64,000 bases of DNA from JBGCDD01 sp045105075. GTDB lineage: Bacteria; Pseudomonadota; Alphaproteobacteria; Rhodobacterales; Rhodobacteraceae. Position 1 is the stretch's first letter; each line of letters opens with the position of its first letter. Of the stretch, positions 52,482 to 60,318 are shown piece after piece. The notes beneath the pieces were generated by a model, which ran no database searches, was not told the DNA's origin, and saw only the letters and a list, made by a program, of their open reading frames with translations. The position numbers and the translations under genes are program-made. Where the stretch lies: contig JBGCDD010000022.1 of the NCBI GenBank assembly GCA_045105075.1, positions 1 through 64,000 of the forward strand, given 5' to 3'.

Positions 52482-52591
52482 AACGGCTCTCTTTTTCAGG
52501 CACCATTTCGGCAGAGTTTGCGATCACGCGCCCTTTGTCACGCACAGGGTCGCGCGAATCCGACGTCTGGGGCGATGATCGCAGTCTGTGC

Positions 52592-53791
52592 CTAAAGCGG
52601 TTGCGTCTCAAGCAGGCCAGCGGCGTGATCCATCAAAAACTGGGCGGAAATTGGCCCCGTTGCCGCCCCCATCACCCGCGCGTTGCTGCCCACTTGCCCG
52701 GCCTCGATTTGCGGCACAATCAGACCGCGTAAATCACCCGTGGACAGCGCCAGACGGGTGCGCGTCACCAAGTCCTCTTTCACAACCAAAGGCAGAGCGC
52801 CATCGATCACAACCGCCTCGAAATCGATCACCGCGCAGGCCGCCAATGCAGCGCGGGCCAGATGCTCGGCCGTGTCAGAAATCCATGGCGTGACAAGGTG
52901 CTGGACACGGGACCAGTCATAAGGTTGGGTCCACAATTGCGCAGGATCCAGCCCGTTTGCCACCAGCGTCGCCTCGAGCCGATGGATCGAGGCCGCATCA
53001 ATCAACTGACCATGATCGCCGGTTCCTGGCAACGAGCCAAAAGCGCCGGCGTTGCCCTGCTGACCCTCGTGAACCGCATGGTTGAGCACAACGCCACCGC
53101 CGACAAACGCCCCGACAAACAGGTAAGCATAGTCGCGAAACAACTTGCCCTGCCCAAACACATGTTCGGCGCGACAAGCGGCAGTGGCATCGTTGGTCAT
53201 GACCACAGGCAGGTCGGTAAAACTTGCGATTTCAGATTGCATATCAATATCTTGCCAAGAGCGGAAATCGCTTTCCGGGGCACCAACCAAATCGTGCCAA
53301 TTCCATAATTCCGACGGCGCTGCCACGCCCAGACCACACACACGCGCGCGTTGTTCTGGCTCGAGCGCTTCCAAAAGCTGGTGCAAACCCTGTTGCAAAA
53401 AGCCAAACACCGTGTCGGGCATCGGGTAGGCATAGGTCTGGCGCAACTGGTCGCGGATCCGCCCGCGCATGTCCATAATGGCCAGGTCTGCACTGCGCCG
53501 TCCGATCTTGAGTCCGATGGACAACACACCGTTCTGTGCGATCTCGACCGGCGTTGAGGGCTTGCCGACTTTGCCTTTGACCGGATCACCCCGCTGCGTC
53601 AGACCGTCGTTTTCCAGCTTGCGCAAAATCACCGACACCGTTTGCGCCGACAGGCCGGTGCGCCGCGCAATATCACTACCCGGTAAAGCTGAGTTGCGCT
53701 GGATAAGCGACAGGATCAAACGCTCATTGTACGCGCGCACACCGCTTTGATTGATGCCGCCGCTGATATGGCGTGCGCCGTTGCCCTTCAT
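52592..53791 (-). CDS. ROK-family transcriptional repressor
   Basis: NagC/XylR-type regulator of 399 residues, divergent from the frc-like operon. A winged helix (about 18-70: LPGSDIARRTGLSAQTVSVILRKLENDGL) precedes a ROK sugar-kinase-like domain. The domain's DxGxT-type loop is degenerate (LSIGLKIGRRSADLAIMD). The zinc-binding CxCGxxGC-type motif is absent; the GNAGAFGSLPG segment is present without the following cysteines. The ATG at 53791 is preceded by AAAGGGA. It likely represses the sugar operon in the absence of its sugar. Confidence 0.88.
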   Translation of the reverse strand: MKGNGARHISGGINQSGVRAYNERLILSLIQRNSALPGSDIARRTGLSAQTVSVILRKLENDGLTQRGDPVKGKVGKPSTPVEIAQNGVLSIGLKIGRRSADLAIMDMRGRIRDQLRQTYAYPMPDTVFGFLQQGLHQLLEALEPEQRARVCGLGVAAPSELWNWHDLVGAPESDFRSWQDIDMQSEIASFTDLPVVMTNDATAACRAEHVFGQGKLFRDYAYLFVGAFVGGGVVLNHAVHEGQQGNAGAFGSLPGTGDHGQLIDAASIHRLEATLVANGLDPAQLWTQPYDWSRVQHLVTPWISDTAEHLARAALAACAVIDFEAVVIDGALPLVVKEDLVTRTRLALSTGDLRGLIVPQIEAGQVGSNARVMGAATGPISAQFLMDHAAGLLETQPL

Positions 53792-53852
53792 GAGTCGTCC
53801 CTTTGTGTTGCGCTCGTTGTGTGGCGCATAATAAATCATGTTAGTTTACGAA

Positions 53853-53882
53853 TTGACAGGTTGGCGAGAATCGCGCTTCATA
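53853..53882 (+). promoter_or_regulatory. Candidate promoter of the frc-like operon
   Basis: TTGACA (53853-53858) is a consensus -35 box; 18 bases later TTCATA (53877-53882) is a weak -10. The A/T-rich stretch just before it (ATAATAAATCATGTTAGTTTACGAA) is a likely ROK binding zone. The position is about 60 bases before the frcB ATG. Confidence 0.35.
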
Positions 53883-53941
53883 GAGCTGTTGGGGCGCGCG
53901 GCGATGCCGTTGGGTCGATCAAAAACGTCTGGGAGGACATC

Positions 53942-54961
53942 ATGAAGAGATTGCTAATGGGGTCAACACTTGCCCTTTGTGCCATGGCCGGTAGCGCTTG
54001 GGCGGGTGGACACGAGATCAGCGCTTGTTTGATCACCAAAACCGACACCAATCCGTTTTTCGTGAAAATGAAAGAAGGCGCCACGGCCAAAGCCGCCGAA
54101 CTGGGCGTCAGCCTAAAAACATTCGCAGGTAAGGTCGACGGCGATCACGAAACCCAAGTGGCCGCGATTGAAACCTGCATCGCAGATGGCGCCAAGGGCA
54201 TTTTGCTGACCGCGTCTGACACGTCTTCCATCGTGCCAGCGGTGATGCAGGCGCGCGAGGCCGGACTGGTTGTGATTGCGCTGGACACACCTTTGTCGCC
54301 AATTGACGCAGCAGATGCGACCTTTGCCACTGACAATTTTCTGGCCGGTGAGCTGATCGGCAAATGGGCCGCCGCGGCGCTGGGTGAAGATGCGGCAAAT
54401 GCCAAAATCGCCATGCTGGATCTGGCCGTCAGTCAACCCACTGTCGGCGTGCTGCGCGATCAGGGGTTCCTGCAAGGCTTTGGCATCGAGCTGGGCGATC
54501 CCAACAAATGGGGCGATGAGGACGACGCGCGCATCGTTGGCAATGACGTCACCCAAGGCAACGAAGAAGGCGGGCGGCGCGCAATGGAGAACCTGTTGGC
54601 CAAGGATCCGATGATCAACGTGGTCTACACCATCAACGAACCGGCGGCGGCAGGTGCTTATGAGGCGCTGAAGTCCATTGGCCGCGAAAACGATGTGTTG
54701 ATCGTGTCGGTCGACGGCGGCTGTCCCGGCGTGGCCAACATCAAAGATGGCATCATCGGTGCGACATCGCAGCAATATCCGCTGCTGATGGCCTCGCTTG
54801 GGATTCAGGCGATTGCGGACTGGGCCAAGGACGGCACCAAACCGGCGCCCACCCCCGGCAAGGATTTCTTTGACACCGGTGTTGCGCTGGTGACCGACCA
54901 ACCTGCGCCAGGCGTCGAGTCCATCGACACAACCGAAGGCACCAACCTCTGCTGGGGCTAA
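53942..54961 (+). CDS. frcB: Fructose-type ABC transporter periplasmic binding protein
   Basis: Binding protein of 339 residues with a signal peptide (cleavage after SAWA-G). The mature N-terminus ISACLITKTDTNPFFVKMKEGATAKA and DNFLAGELIGKWAA, INEPAAAGAYEALK, SVDGGCPGV are typical of the FrcB subfamily. GGGAGG precedes the ATG at 53942. It is first in the operon and is followed by a hairpin, so it is likely made in excess over the membrane parts. Ligand inferred as fructose or a related ketose/aldose. Confidence 0.9.
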   Translation: MKRLLMGSTLALCAMAGSAWAGGHEISACLITKTDTNPFFVKMKEGATAKAAELGVSLKTFAGKVDGDHETQVAAIETCIADGAKGILLTASDTSSIVPAVMQAREAGLVVIALDTPLSPIDAADATFATDNFLAGELIGKWAAAALGEDAANAKIAMLDLAVSQPTVGVLRDQGFLQGFGIELGDPNKWGDEDDARIVGNDVTQGNEEGGRRAMENLLAKDPMINVVYTINEPAAAGAYEALKSIGRENDVLIVSVDGGCPGVANIKDGIIGATSQQYPLLMASLGIQAIADWAKDGTKPAPTPGKDFFDTGVALVTDQPAPGVESIDTTEGTNLCWG

Positions 54962-55074
54962 GCTTTCCGGACGTTTCCCGGCAAACGCTCCAGCGGACCG
55001 TTTGAGGGTGGTGCGGGCGGAGCCCTGGCCGGTTGTGTCTTGAGACAACCGCACGGATAAGCCGCCGAAGCAAC

Positions 55075-55098
55075 AACAGGGCCACTCAAGGCCCTGTT
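55075..55098 (+). terminator. Intra-operon hairpin between frcB and frcC
   Basis: AACAGGGCC (55075-55083) and GGCCCTGTT (55090-55098) form a perfect 9-bp stem with loop ACTCAA. A second stem, GGTTGT/ACAACC, lies about 40 bases before it. There is no long T run, so partial termination or protection of the frcB mRNA 3' end is more likely than full stop. Confidence 0.6.
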
Positions 55099-55156
55099 AT
55101 TCCACCGAATCCAGCCAGCTTTCGGTGATCTGAGTGTCCAAGGGAAGGACCCCGCG

Positions 55157-56218
55157 ATGCCACCTTCTGACGATTTCGAACGTGGCGTTGAAGGGGCCAG
55201 CGACCGCGTCGCGTCCTTCGAAGATCCGCAATCGGGCCTGTTCGGCCGCTTCCATCACGCCCTTCATACCACGCCGGCATTGGTGCCGATGATCGTGCTG
55301 ATCGCAGCCGTGGTGATTTTTGGACTGCTGCTGGGCTCCAAGTTCTTCTCTCCTTTCGCAATGACGTTGATCCTGCAACAGGTGCAGATCGTCGGCATCG
55401 TCGCCGCTGCGCAATCGCTGGTGATCCTGACCGCGGGCATTGATTTGTCCGTGGGGGCGATCGCGGTGATCAGCTCGGTTGTGATGGGGCAATTCACCTT
55501 CCGCTATGGGCTGCCCGTGGAAATTTCGGTGCTGTGCGGTTTGGCGGTGGGTACGGCGATTGGCTCACTGAATGGATGGCTGATCGCGGTCATGAAGCTG
55601 CCGCCGTTCATCGTGACGTTGGGGATGTGGCAGATCGTGCTGGCGGCACATTTTCTGTACTCAGCCAACGAAACCATCCGCAGCCAGGACATCGCCGCCA
55701 ACGCGCCCTTGCTGCAATTCCTTGGAAACAAATTCAAAATTGGCGGCGCTGTGTTCACCTTTGGCGTTGTGTTTCTGGTGCTGCTTGTGGCTGTGCTGGC
55801 CTATGTGTTGCGCCACACGGCCTGGGGGCGTCATGTTTACGCAGTGGGCGATGACCCCGAAGCCGCAGCGCTGTCGGGCGTCAATGTCAAGCGCACGCTG
55901 ATTTCGGTTTACGCGCTGGCCGGGCTGATTTGTGCCTTTGCCGGGTGGGCGTTGATCGGGCGGATCGGCTCGGTGTCGCCAACATCGGGGCAGTTGTTGA
56001 ACATCGAGAGCATCACCGCCGTGGTGATCGGCGGAATTTCCCTGTTCGGCGGGCGTGGCTCGATCCTGGGCACGTTCTTTGGCGCGTTGATTGTGGGCGT
56101 GTTCACGCTGGGCCTGCGCCTTGCCGGAGCCGATGCGCAATGGACGTTTCTGCTGATCGGCGCGCTGATCATCGCCGCTGTCGCCGTCGACCAGTGGATC
56201 AGAAAGGTGGCCGCGTGA
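55157..56218 (+). CDS. frcC: Fructose-type ABC transporter permease
   Basis: Membrane permease of 353 residues, RbsC family. A charged N-terminal stretch of about 40 residues is followed by many helices. LTAGIDLSVGAIAVISSVVMGQ is the conserved core and GDDPEAAALSGVNVKRTLISVYALAG the cytoplasmic loop. AAGGA supports the start. Its TGA overlaps the frcA ATG by one base (TGATG). Confidence 0.92.
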   Translation: MPPSDDFERGVEGASDRVASFEDPQSGLFGRFHHALHTTPALVPMIVLIAAVVIFGLLLGSKFFSPFAMTLILQQVQIVGIVAAAQSLVILTAGIDLSVGAIAVISSVVMGQFTFRYGLPVEISVLCGLAVGTAIGSLNGWLIAVMKLPPFIVTLGMWQIVLAAHFLYSANETIRSQDIAANAPLLQFLGNKFKIGGAVFTFGVVFLVLLVAVLAYVLRHTAWGRHVYAVGDDPEAAALSGVNVKRTLISVYALAGLICAFAGWALIGRIGSVSPTSGQLLNIESITAVVIGGISLFGGRGSILGTFFGALIVGVFTLGLRLAGADAQWTFLLIGALIIAAVAVDQWIRKVAA

Positions 56219-56979
56219 TGGAGCCGATCCTGCAAGGGCGCAATCTGGTCAAGCGCTATGGCCGTGTCACCGCGTTGGATCATTGCGATTTTGAGCTGAT
56301 GCCGGGCGAAATTCTAGCGGTGATCGGCGACAATGGCGCCGGCAAATCAACCTTGATCAAAGCCGTTTCAGGCGCAGTGATCCCGGATGAGGGCGAGGTC
56401 ACACTAGAGGGCAAACCGGTGCGTTTTGCCTCACCGATAGAGGCGCGCGAGGCAGGAATTGAGACGGTTTATCAAACCCTTGCCATGTCGCCCGCGTTGT
56501 CGATTGCAGACAATATGTTCATGGGGCGCGAGCTGCGCAAGCCCGGGTTTCGCGGCAAAATCTTGCGCCAGTTGGACCGCAAAGCCATGGAGACCTTTGC
56601 CCGTGACAAGCTGAGCGAGCTGGGCCTGATGACCATTCAGAACATCAACCAAGCGGTCGAAACCTTGTCAGGCGGGCAACGTCAGGGCGTGGCCGTGGCG
56701 CGGGCGGCGGCGTTTGGATCAAAGGTGATCATCCTTGATGAACCCACCGCCGCGCTTGGGGTCAAGGAAAGCCGCCGCGTGCTCGAGCTGATCCAGGACG
56801 TCAAGGCGCGCGGCATTCCGATCATTTTGATCAGCCACAACATGCCGCATGTGTTTGAGTTGGCCGACCGGATCCACATTCACCGCCTGGGCAAACGCCT
56901 GACCGTGATCAAACCACAGGATCATTCGATGTCGGATGCGGTGGCGTTCATGACCGGTGCCGCAGAGCCGCCAAAATGA
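56218..56979 (+). CDS. frcA: Fructose-type ABC transporter ATP-binding protein (single domain)
   Basis: ATPase of 253 residues with a single nucleotide-binding domain, as in FrcA, unlike the double-domain RbsA type at 23369. Walker A GDNGAGKSTLIK, signature LSGGQRQGVAVARAAAFG, Walker B VIILDEPTAALGVKE and the H-loop ILISHNM are intact. The start at 56218 overlaps the frcC stop, and its own stop overlaps the kinase gene (ATGA). Confidence 0.93.
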   Translation: MEPILQGRNLVKRYGRVTALDHCDFELMPGEILAVIGDNGAGKSTLIKAVSGAVIPDEGEVTLEGKPVRFASPIEAREAGIETVYQTLAMSPALSIADNMFMGRELRKPGFRGKILRQLDRKAMETFARDKLSELGLMTIQNINQAVETLSGGQRQGVAVARAAAFGSKVIILDEPTAALGVKESRRVLELIQDVKARGIPIILISHNMPHVFELADRIHIHRLGKRLTVIKPQDHSMSDAVAFMTGAAEPPK

Positions 56980-57593
56980 TGCGGTTTGAGGATGTGGTGG
57001 CCAAGGTCCACGCCGCTCCGGCGCGCGGACGGCGCAAGCTGGTCGCGCTTGCGGGCCCTCCTGCCAGCGGGAAATCAACGCTGGCAAAACGGCTGTGTGC
57101 GGCCCTTGGTGCTCAAACCGCTTTGGTTGAAATGGACGGTTTTCATCTGGACAATCGCCAGCTTGATCGGCTGGGTTTGCGCGCCCAAAAAGGCGCCCCT
57201 GACACCTTTGATGTGGGCGGTTTTACCCGTTTGGTGGCCGCTTTGCAGACGGAACAGGACATCTATGTGCCGCTGTTTGATCGCGCCCAGGATTGCGCGA
57301 TTGCCGGGGCGGGTTTGGTGGCGCAGGACTGCAAAATTGTGGTGCTTGAGGGAAATTACCTGCTGTTTGATGCCCCCGGCTGGCGCGATCTGGCGCCGCT
57401 TTGGGATGTGTCGGTGCGCCTTGACCCCAATGACGCGACCCTGCGCGCGCGATTGTTGGCGCGTTGGTTGGCCCATGGTTTAAGCCCGGCCGATGCGCAG
57501 GCGCGCGCAGATGGAAATGACATGGCCAACGCGGCTCGGATCAAGGCAGCCGCCTTGCCAGCGACGTTTGCAATGAGTGAGGAAGTGATATGA
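56976..57593 (+). CDS. frcK: P-loop kinase of the FrcK / uridine-kinase-like type
   Basis: Putative kinase of 205 residues. P-loop ALAGPPASGKSTLAKRL (about 24-40), EMDGFHLDNRQLDRLGLRAQKGAPDTFDVGG (substrate region with DGFH) and VVLEGNYLL are typical of the nucleoside/pantothenate-kinase-like proteins found as FrcK in frcBCAK operons. Overlaps both neighbours by 4 bp. The phosphorylated substrate is not proven for this family. Confidence 0.85.
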   Translation: MMRFEDVVAKVHAAPARGRRKLVALAGPPASGKSTLAKRLCAALGAQTALVEMDGFHLDNRQLDRLGLRAQKGAPDTFDVGGFTRLVAALQTEQDIYVPLFDRAQDCAIAGAGLVAQDCKIVVLEGNYLLFDAPGWRDLAPLWDVSVRLDPNDATLRARLLARWLAHGLSPADAQARADGNDMANAARIKAAALPATFAMSEEVI

Positions 57594-58501
57594 TTTTGTG
57601 TTGCGGTGAAGCGTTGGTGGACATGATCCCGGCTGAAACAACAAACGGGGCGACCGGCTTTGTGCCGCATGTGGGCGGCTCGGTTTTGAACACGGCGGTG
57701 GCGCTGGGGCGGCTGGGATCAAAGGTGGATCTGATGACCGGGTTGTCTTCGGATCAGTTTGGTCAACGCATCGAAGCCGCGCTGAGCGCCAGCAATGTCG
57801 GCGCGACGTTGAGTGTGCGCAGCGCGCGCCCCACCACTTTGGCCTTCGTGCATCTGGTGGACAGGCACGCAACCTACAATTTCTACGATGAAAATTCAGC
57901 GCTCAGTGGGATAGTGGCTGATGATCTGCCCGCCCTGCCTGATGCGCTGAAAGCTGCGTTTTTTGGTGGTATCAGCCTGTGCAACGCGCCTTTGGGCGAC
58001 GCGCTGGCCGATCTGGCGGCGCAATGCGCGGGCGCCACAACCGTGATGTACGACCCCAACATACGTCCCGGATTTGCCCATAATGAAGCCGCCTATCGCG
58101 ACCGGTTGACGGCGATGATCGGGCACGCGGACATCATCAAGGTCAGTCAGGATGATCTGGATTGGTTGCTGCCCGGTGCCGATGCCAGCACCCTGATCGA
58201 GATGGGCGCGGGCCTGGTTTTGTTGACATCGGGCAGTGAAGGCGCGCAAGCTTGGCATCGCAACGGGGCCACAGCCCGGGTAGGTTCGGTGCCGGTTGAT
58301 GTGATCGACACGGTTGGCGCAGGCGATACCTTCAACGCCGGTGTGCTGCACCGCGCCGACGCTTTGGGTCTGCTGGATCCCACCGCGCGCGAGGCGATGA
58401 CATCCGAGCACTTGCACGATCTGCTCAGTTTCGGGGCGCGCGCGGCCGCGATCACAGTGTCGCGCGCCGGGGCCAATCCGCCCTGGGCGTCGGACCTTTA
58501 A
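57590..58501 (+). CDS. PfkB-family carbohydrate kinase (fructokinase-like)
   Basis: Ribokinase-fold sugar kinase of 303 residues. GFVPHVGGSVLNTAVALGRLG is the PfkB N-terminal signature, and VDVIDTVGAGDTFNAGVLH holds the catalytic Asp and anion hole (GAGD). Closest by eye to bacterial fructokinases. It overlaps frcK by ATGA and is followed 4 bp later by an isomerase-like gene, so import, isomerisation and phosphorylation of a hexose or pentose are encoded together. Confidence 0.9.
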   Translation: MILCCGEALVDMIPAETTNGATGFVPHVGGSVLNTAVALGRLGSKVDLMTGLSSDQFGQRIEAALSASNVGATLSVRSARPTTLAFVHLVDRHATYNFYDENSALSGIVADDLPALPDALKAAFFGGISLCNAPLGDALADLAAQCAGATTVMYDPNIRPGFAHNEAAYRDRLTAMIGHADIIKVSQDDLDWLLPGADASTLIEMGAGLVLLTSGSEGAQAWHRNGATARVGSVPVDVIDTVGAGDTFNAGVLHRADALGLLDPTAREAMTSEHLHDLLSFGARAAAITVSRAGANPPWASDL

Positions 58502-58505
58502 CGCG

Positions 58506-59177
58506 ATGTTACGCTCGCAGGTGAATGAGATTTTGGCCGAAAGCGCACAGTTTATCGCTTCGTTCGGGATGGTCCTGCCACCCTTTGCCACCTATCGCCC
58601 CGATCAGATCCGCGCACCCGAAGCGGCGCTGATCCGCGACCGGCGGCTGGGCTGGGACATCACCGATTATGGGCAAGGGCGCTTTGCGGATCTGGGGTTG
58701 GTGCTGTTCACCACGCGCAACGGGCAACTCTCGGACCTCAGCGCCGGGCGCGGTATGCTTTATGCGGAAAAGGTGATGATCTCGCGCGTAGCACAGATTT
58801 CACCGATGCACCGCCATGTGCTGAAAACCGAAGATATCATCAACCGCGGTGGCGGCGATCTGGTGCTTGAGCTGTTTATGGCCGACCCGGACGGCGGCAT
58901 TGACCGCGCCGCGACTGTTACAACCCTGTCGGATGGCGTGGCGGTGACCCTGCCCGCCGGCGGCCATTTGCGCCTTAGCCCGGGCCAGAGCGTGACCCTG
59001 CATCCAAATGTCTGGCATGCGTTCTGGGCCGAGCGTGCCGATTGCATGATCTGTGAAGTGTCCACCGTGAACGATGATGAGACCGACAATCTGTTCGAAC
59101 AGCCCATCGGGCGGTTTTCCACGCTCACCGAAGATTGCGCGCCAACCCATTTGCTGGTGTCCGATTACGGCAGCTGA
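58506..59177 (+). CDS. D-lyxose/D-mannose ketol-isomerase-like cupin
   Basis: Cupin of 223 residues matching the D-lyxose isomerase family. The N-terminus MLRSQVNEILAESAQFIASFGMVLPPFA, the metal-binding PMHRHVLKTEDIINRGGGDL and the second motif LHPNVWHAFWAE are present. The His residues of HRH, a Glu, and the His of NVWHAF are the expected metal ligands. Known members interconvert lyxose/xylulose and mannose/fructose. Its presence with an FrcBCA importer and a fructokinase suggests mannose or lyxose use. The last 13 bp overlap the convergent mnhG gene. Confidence 0.85.
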   Translation: MLRSQVNEILAESAQFIASFGMVLPPFATYRPDQIRAPEAALIRDRRLGWDITDYGQGRFADLGLVLFTTRNGQLSDLSAGRGMLYAEKVMISRVAQISPMHRHVLKTEDIINRGGGDLVLELFMADPDGGIDRAATVTTLSDGVAVTLPAGGHLRLSPGQSVTLHPNVWHAFWAERADCMICEVSTVNDDETDNLFEQPIGRFSTLTEDCAPTHLLVSDYGS

Positions 59178-59545
59178 CGCACCGCACGCTGTTCTTCGGT
59201 TTCAAGCACGGCCCAGGTGGGATCATCGCCCGAGGCAGGAAGCTCTTCGTGTTTGACGTGGCGATGAATGTGGGCTTTGGCGATGAAATTCGCGGTGATC
59301 GGCGCCGTCAGCAGCAAGAACAGCGTGATCAGCAATTCGTGAAGCGACAGTTTGCCCTCAACCGCGACGGAATGCAGGATCGAGGCGATCAGCACGCCAC
59401 CGACTCCAAGCGTGGTCGCCTTGGTCGGCGCATGCAGGCGCGACATCGGATCGCCCAGCTTGATCAGCCCGAACGAGCCGACAAGGCCAAAGATGCCACC
59501 AAAAACCAGGCAAACAATGATCAGGATTTCAAGAATATCACCCAT
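59165..59545 (-). CDS. mnhG: Na+/H+ antiporter subunit G (Mnh/Mrp)
   Basis: Small membrane subunit of 126 residues with three hydrophobic helices. LVGSFGLIKLGDPMSRLHAPTKATTLGVGGVL is the MnhG signature. The hydrophilic C-terminal tail (about 95-126) is longer than minimal MnhG. Last gene of the mnh operon; 9 bp after mnhF. Confidence 0.92.
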   Translation of the reverse strand: MGDILEILIIVCLVFGGIFGLVGSFGLIKLGDPMSRLHAPTKATTLGVGGVLIASILHSVAVEGKLSLHELLITLFLLLTAPITANFIAKAHIHRHVKHEELPASGDDPTWAVLETEEQRAVRQLP

Positions 59546-59554
59546 CTTGCGCCC

Positions 59555-59824
59555 CTATTCGATGATGTTGCCGCGCAGCATAAAGCGCGCATAGGCCACG
59601 GTTGACACAAAGCCAAGCATGGCAATGATCATTGTCGATTCAAACAGAATTTCCGAGCCAACGGCCAGCCCATACAGCACCACCAGCGCGATGGTGTTGA
59701 TCACCATCGTGTCCAGCGCCAACACGCGGTCGCCGACCCCTTCGGCGGTGATGATGACCCAGAGGTTCATCAGCAAACCCAAGGCGAAACAGGTGAACGC
59801 AAAGTAGATCGCGTAGATCATCAT
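59555..59824 (-). CDS. mnhF: Na+/H+ antiporter subunit F
   Basis: Membrane protein of 89 residues with three helices. VGDRVLALDTMVINTIALVVLYG is the conserved MrpF segment. The ATG overlaps the mnhE stop as ATGA (59821-59824). Part of the multi-subunit cation/proton antiporter that uses the proton gradient to expel Na+ (or K+). Confidence 0.93.
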   Translation of the reverse strand: MMIYAIYFAFTCFALGLLMNLWVIITAEGVGDRVLALDTMVINTIALVVLYGLAVGSEILFESTMIIAMLGFVSTVAYARFMLRGNIIE

Positions 59825-60318
59825 TCGAAAATCTCCTTGAGACGACGCTCATAGCGCTGCTTGATTTCGTCGCGCACGGCTTCGGGATCGGGCGCATCCA
59901 GACAATGAACCAGCAGGTTGTGCCCCTCGCAGGACAGATCACTGGTGACAGTGCCCGGCGTCATGGTGATCGTGCCCGCCAGAACGGTGATCGCCTCGGG
60001 GGTGCGCAAGTCCAGCGGAACGCAAACCCAAGCGGGTTTCAATGTGGCGCGGGTTTTGAACAAAATGGCGTAAGCGACAACAATATTGGCCACCACAATA
60101 TCCCAGAGCACGATCAGAATGTATTCCAACACCTTGAACGGGCTGCGCAATTTGGGACGGTTGGGCCAGTAAGGGCTGGTGACAATCGGGATCACCGTGC
60201 CCAGAAAAAAGCCAAAGACCAGCGAATTGGTGGAAAAGCGATTGACCAGCAGCAGCCAGACCAAAGTCAGCAAAACGGTCAGCAACGGATGCGGGAACAG
60301 GCGGCGCGCAAAGCTCAT
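59821..60318 (-). CDS. mnhE: Na+/H+ antiporter subunit E
   Basis: Subunit of 165 residues. Two N-terminal helices (LLTVLLTLVWLLLVNRFS and the next) and the conserved segment ITVLAGTITMTPGTVTSDLSCEGHNLLVHCLD identify MrpE. The C-terminus is cytosolic and charged. Overlaps mnhD and mnhF by 4 bp each. Confidence 0.93.
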   Translation of the reverse strand: MSFARRLFPHPLLTVLLTLVWLLLVNRFSTNSLVFGFFLGTVIPIVTSPYWPNRPKLRSPFKVLEYILIVLWDIVVANIVVAYAILFKTRATLKPAWVCVPLDLRTPEAITVLAGTITMTPGTVTSDLSCEGHNLLVHCLDAPDPEAVRDEIKQRYERRLKEIFE

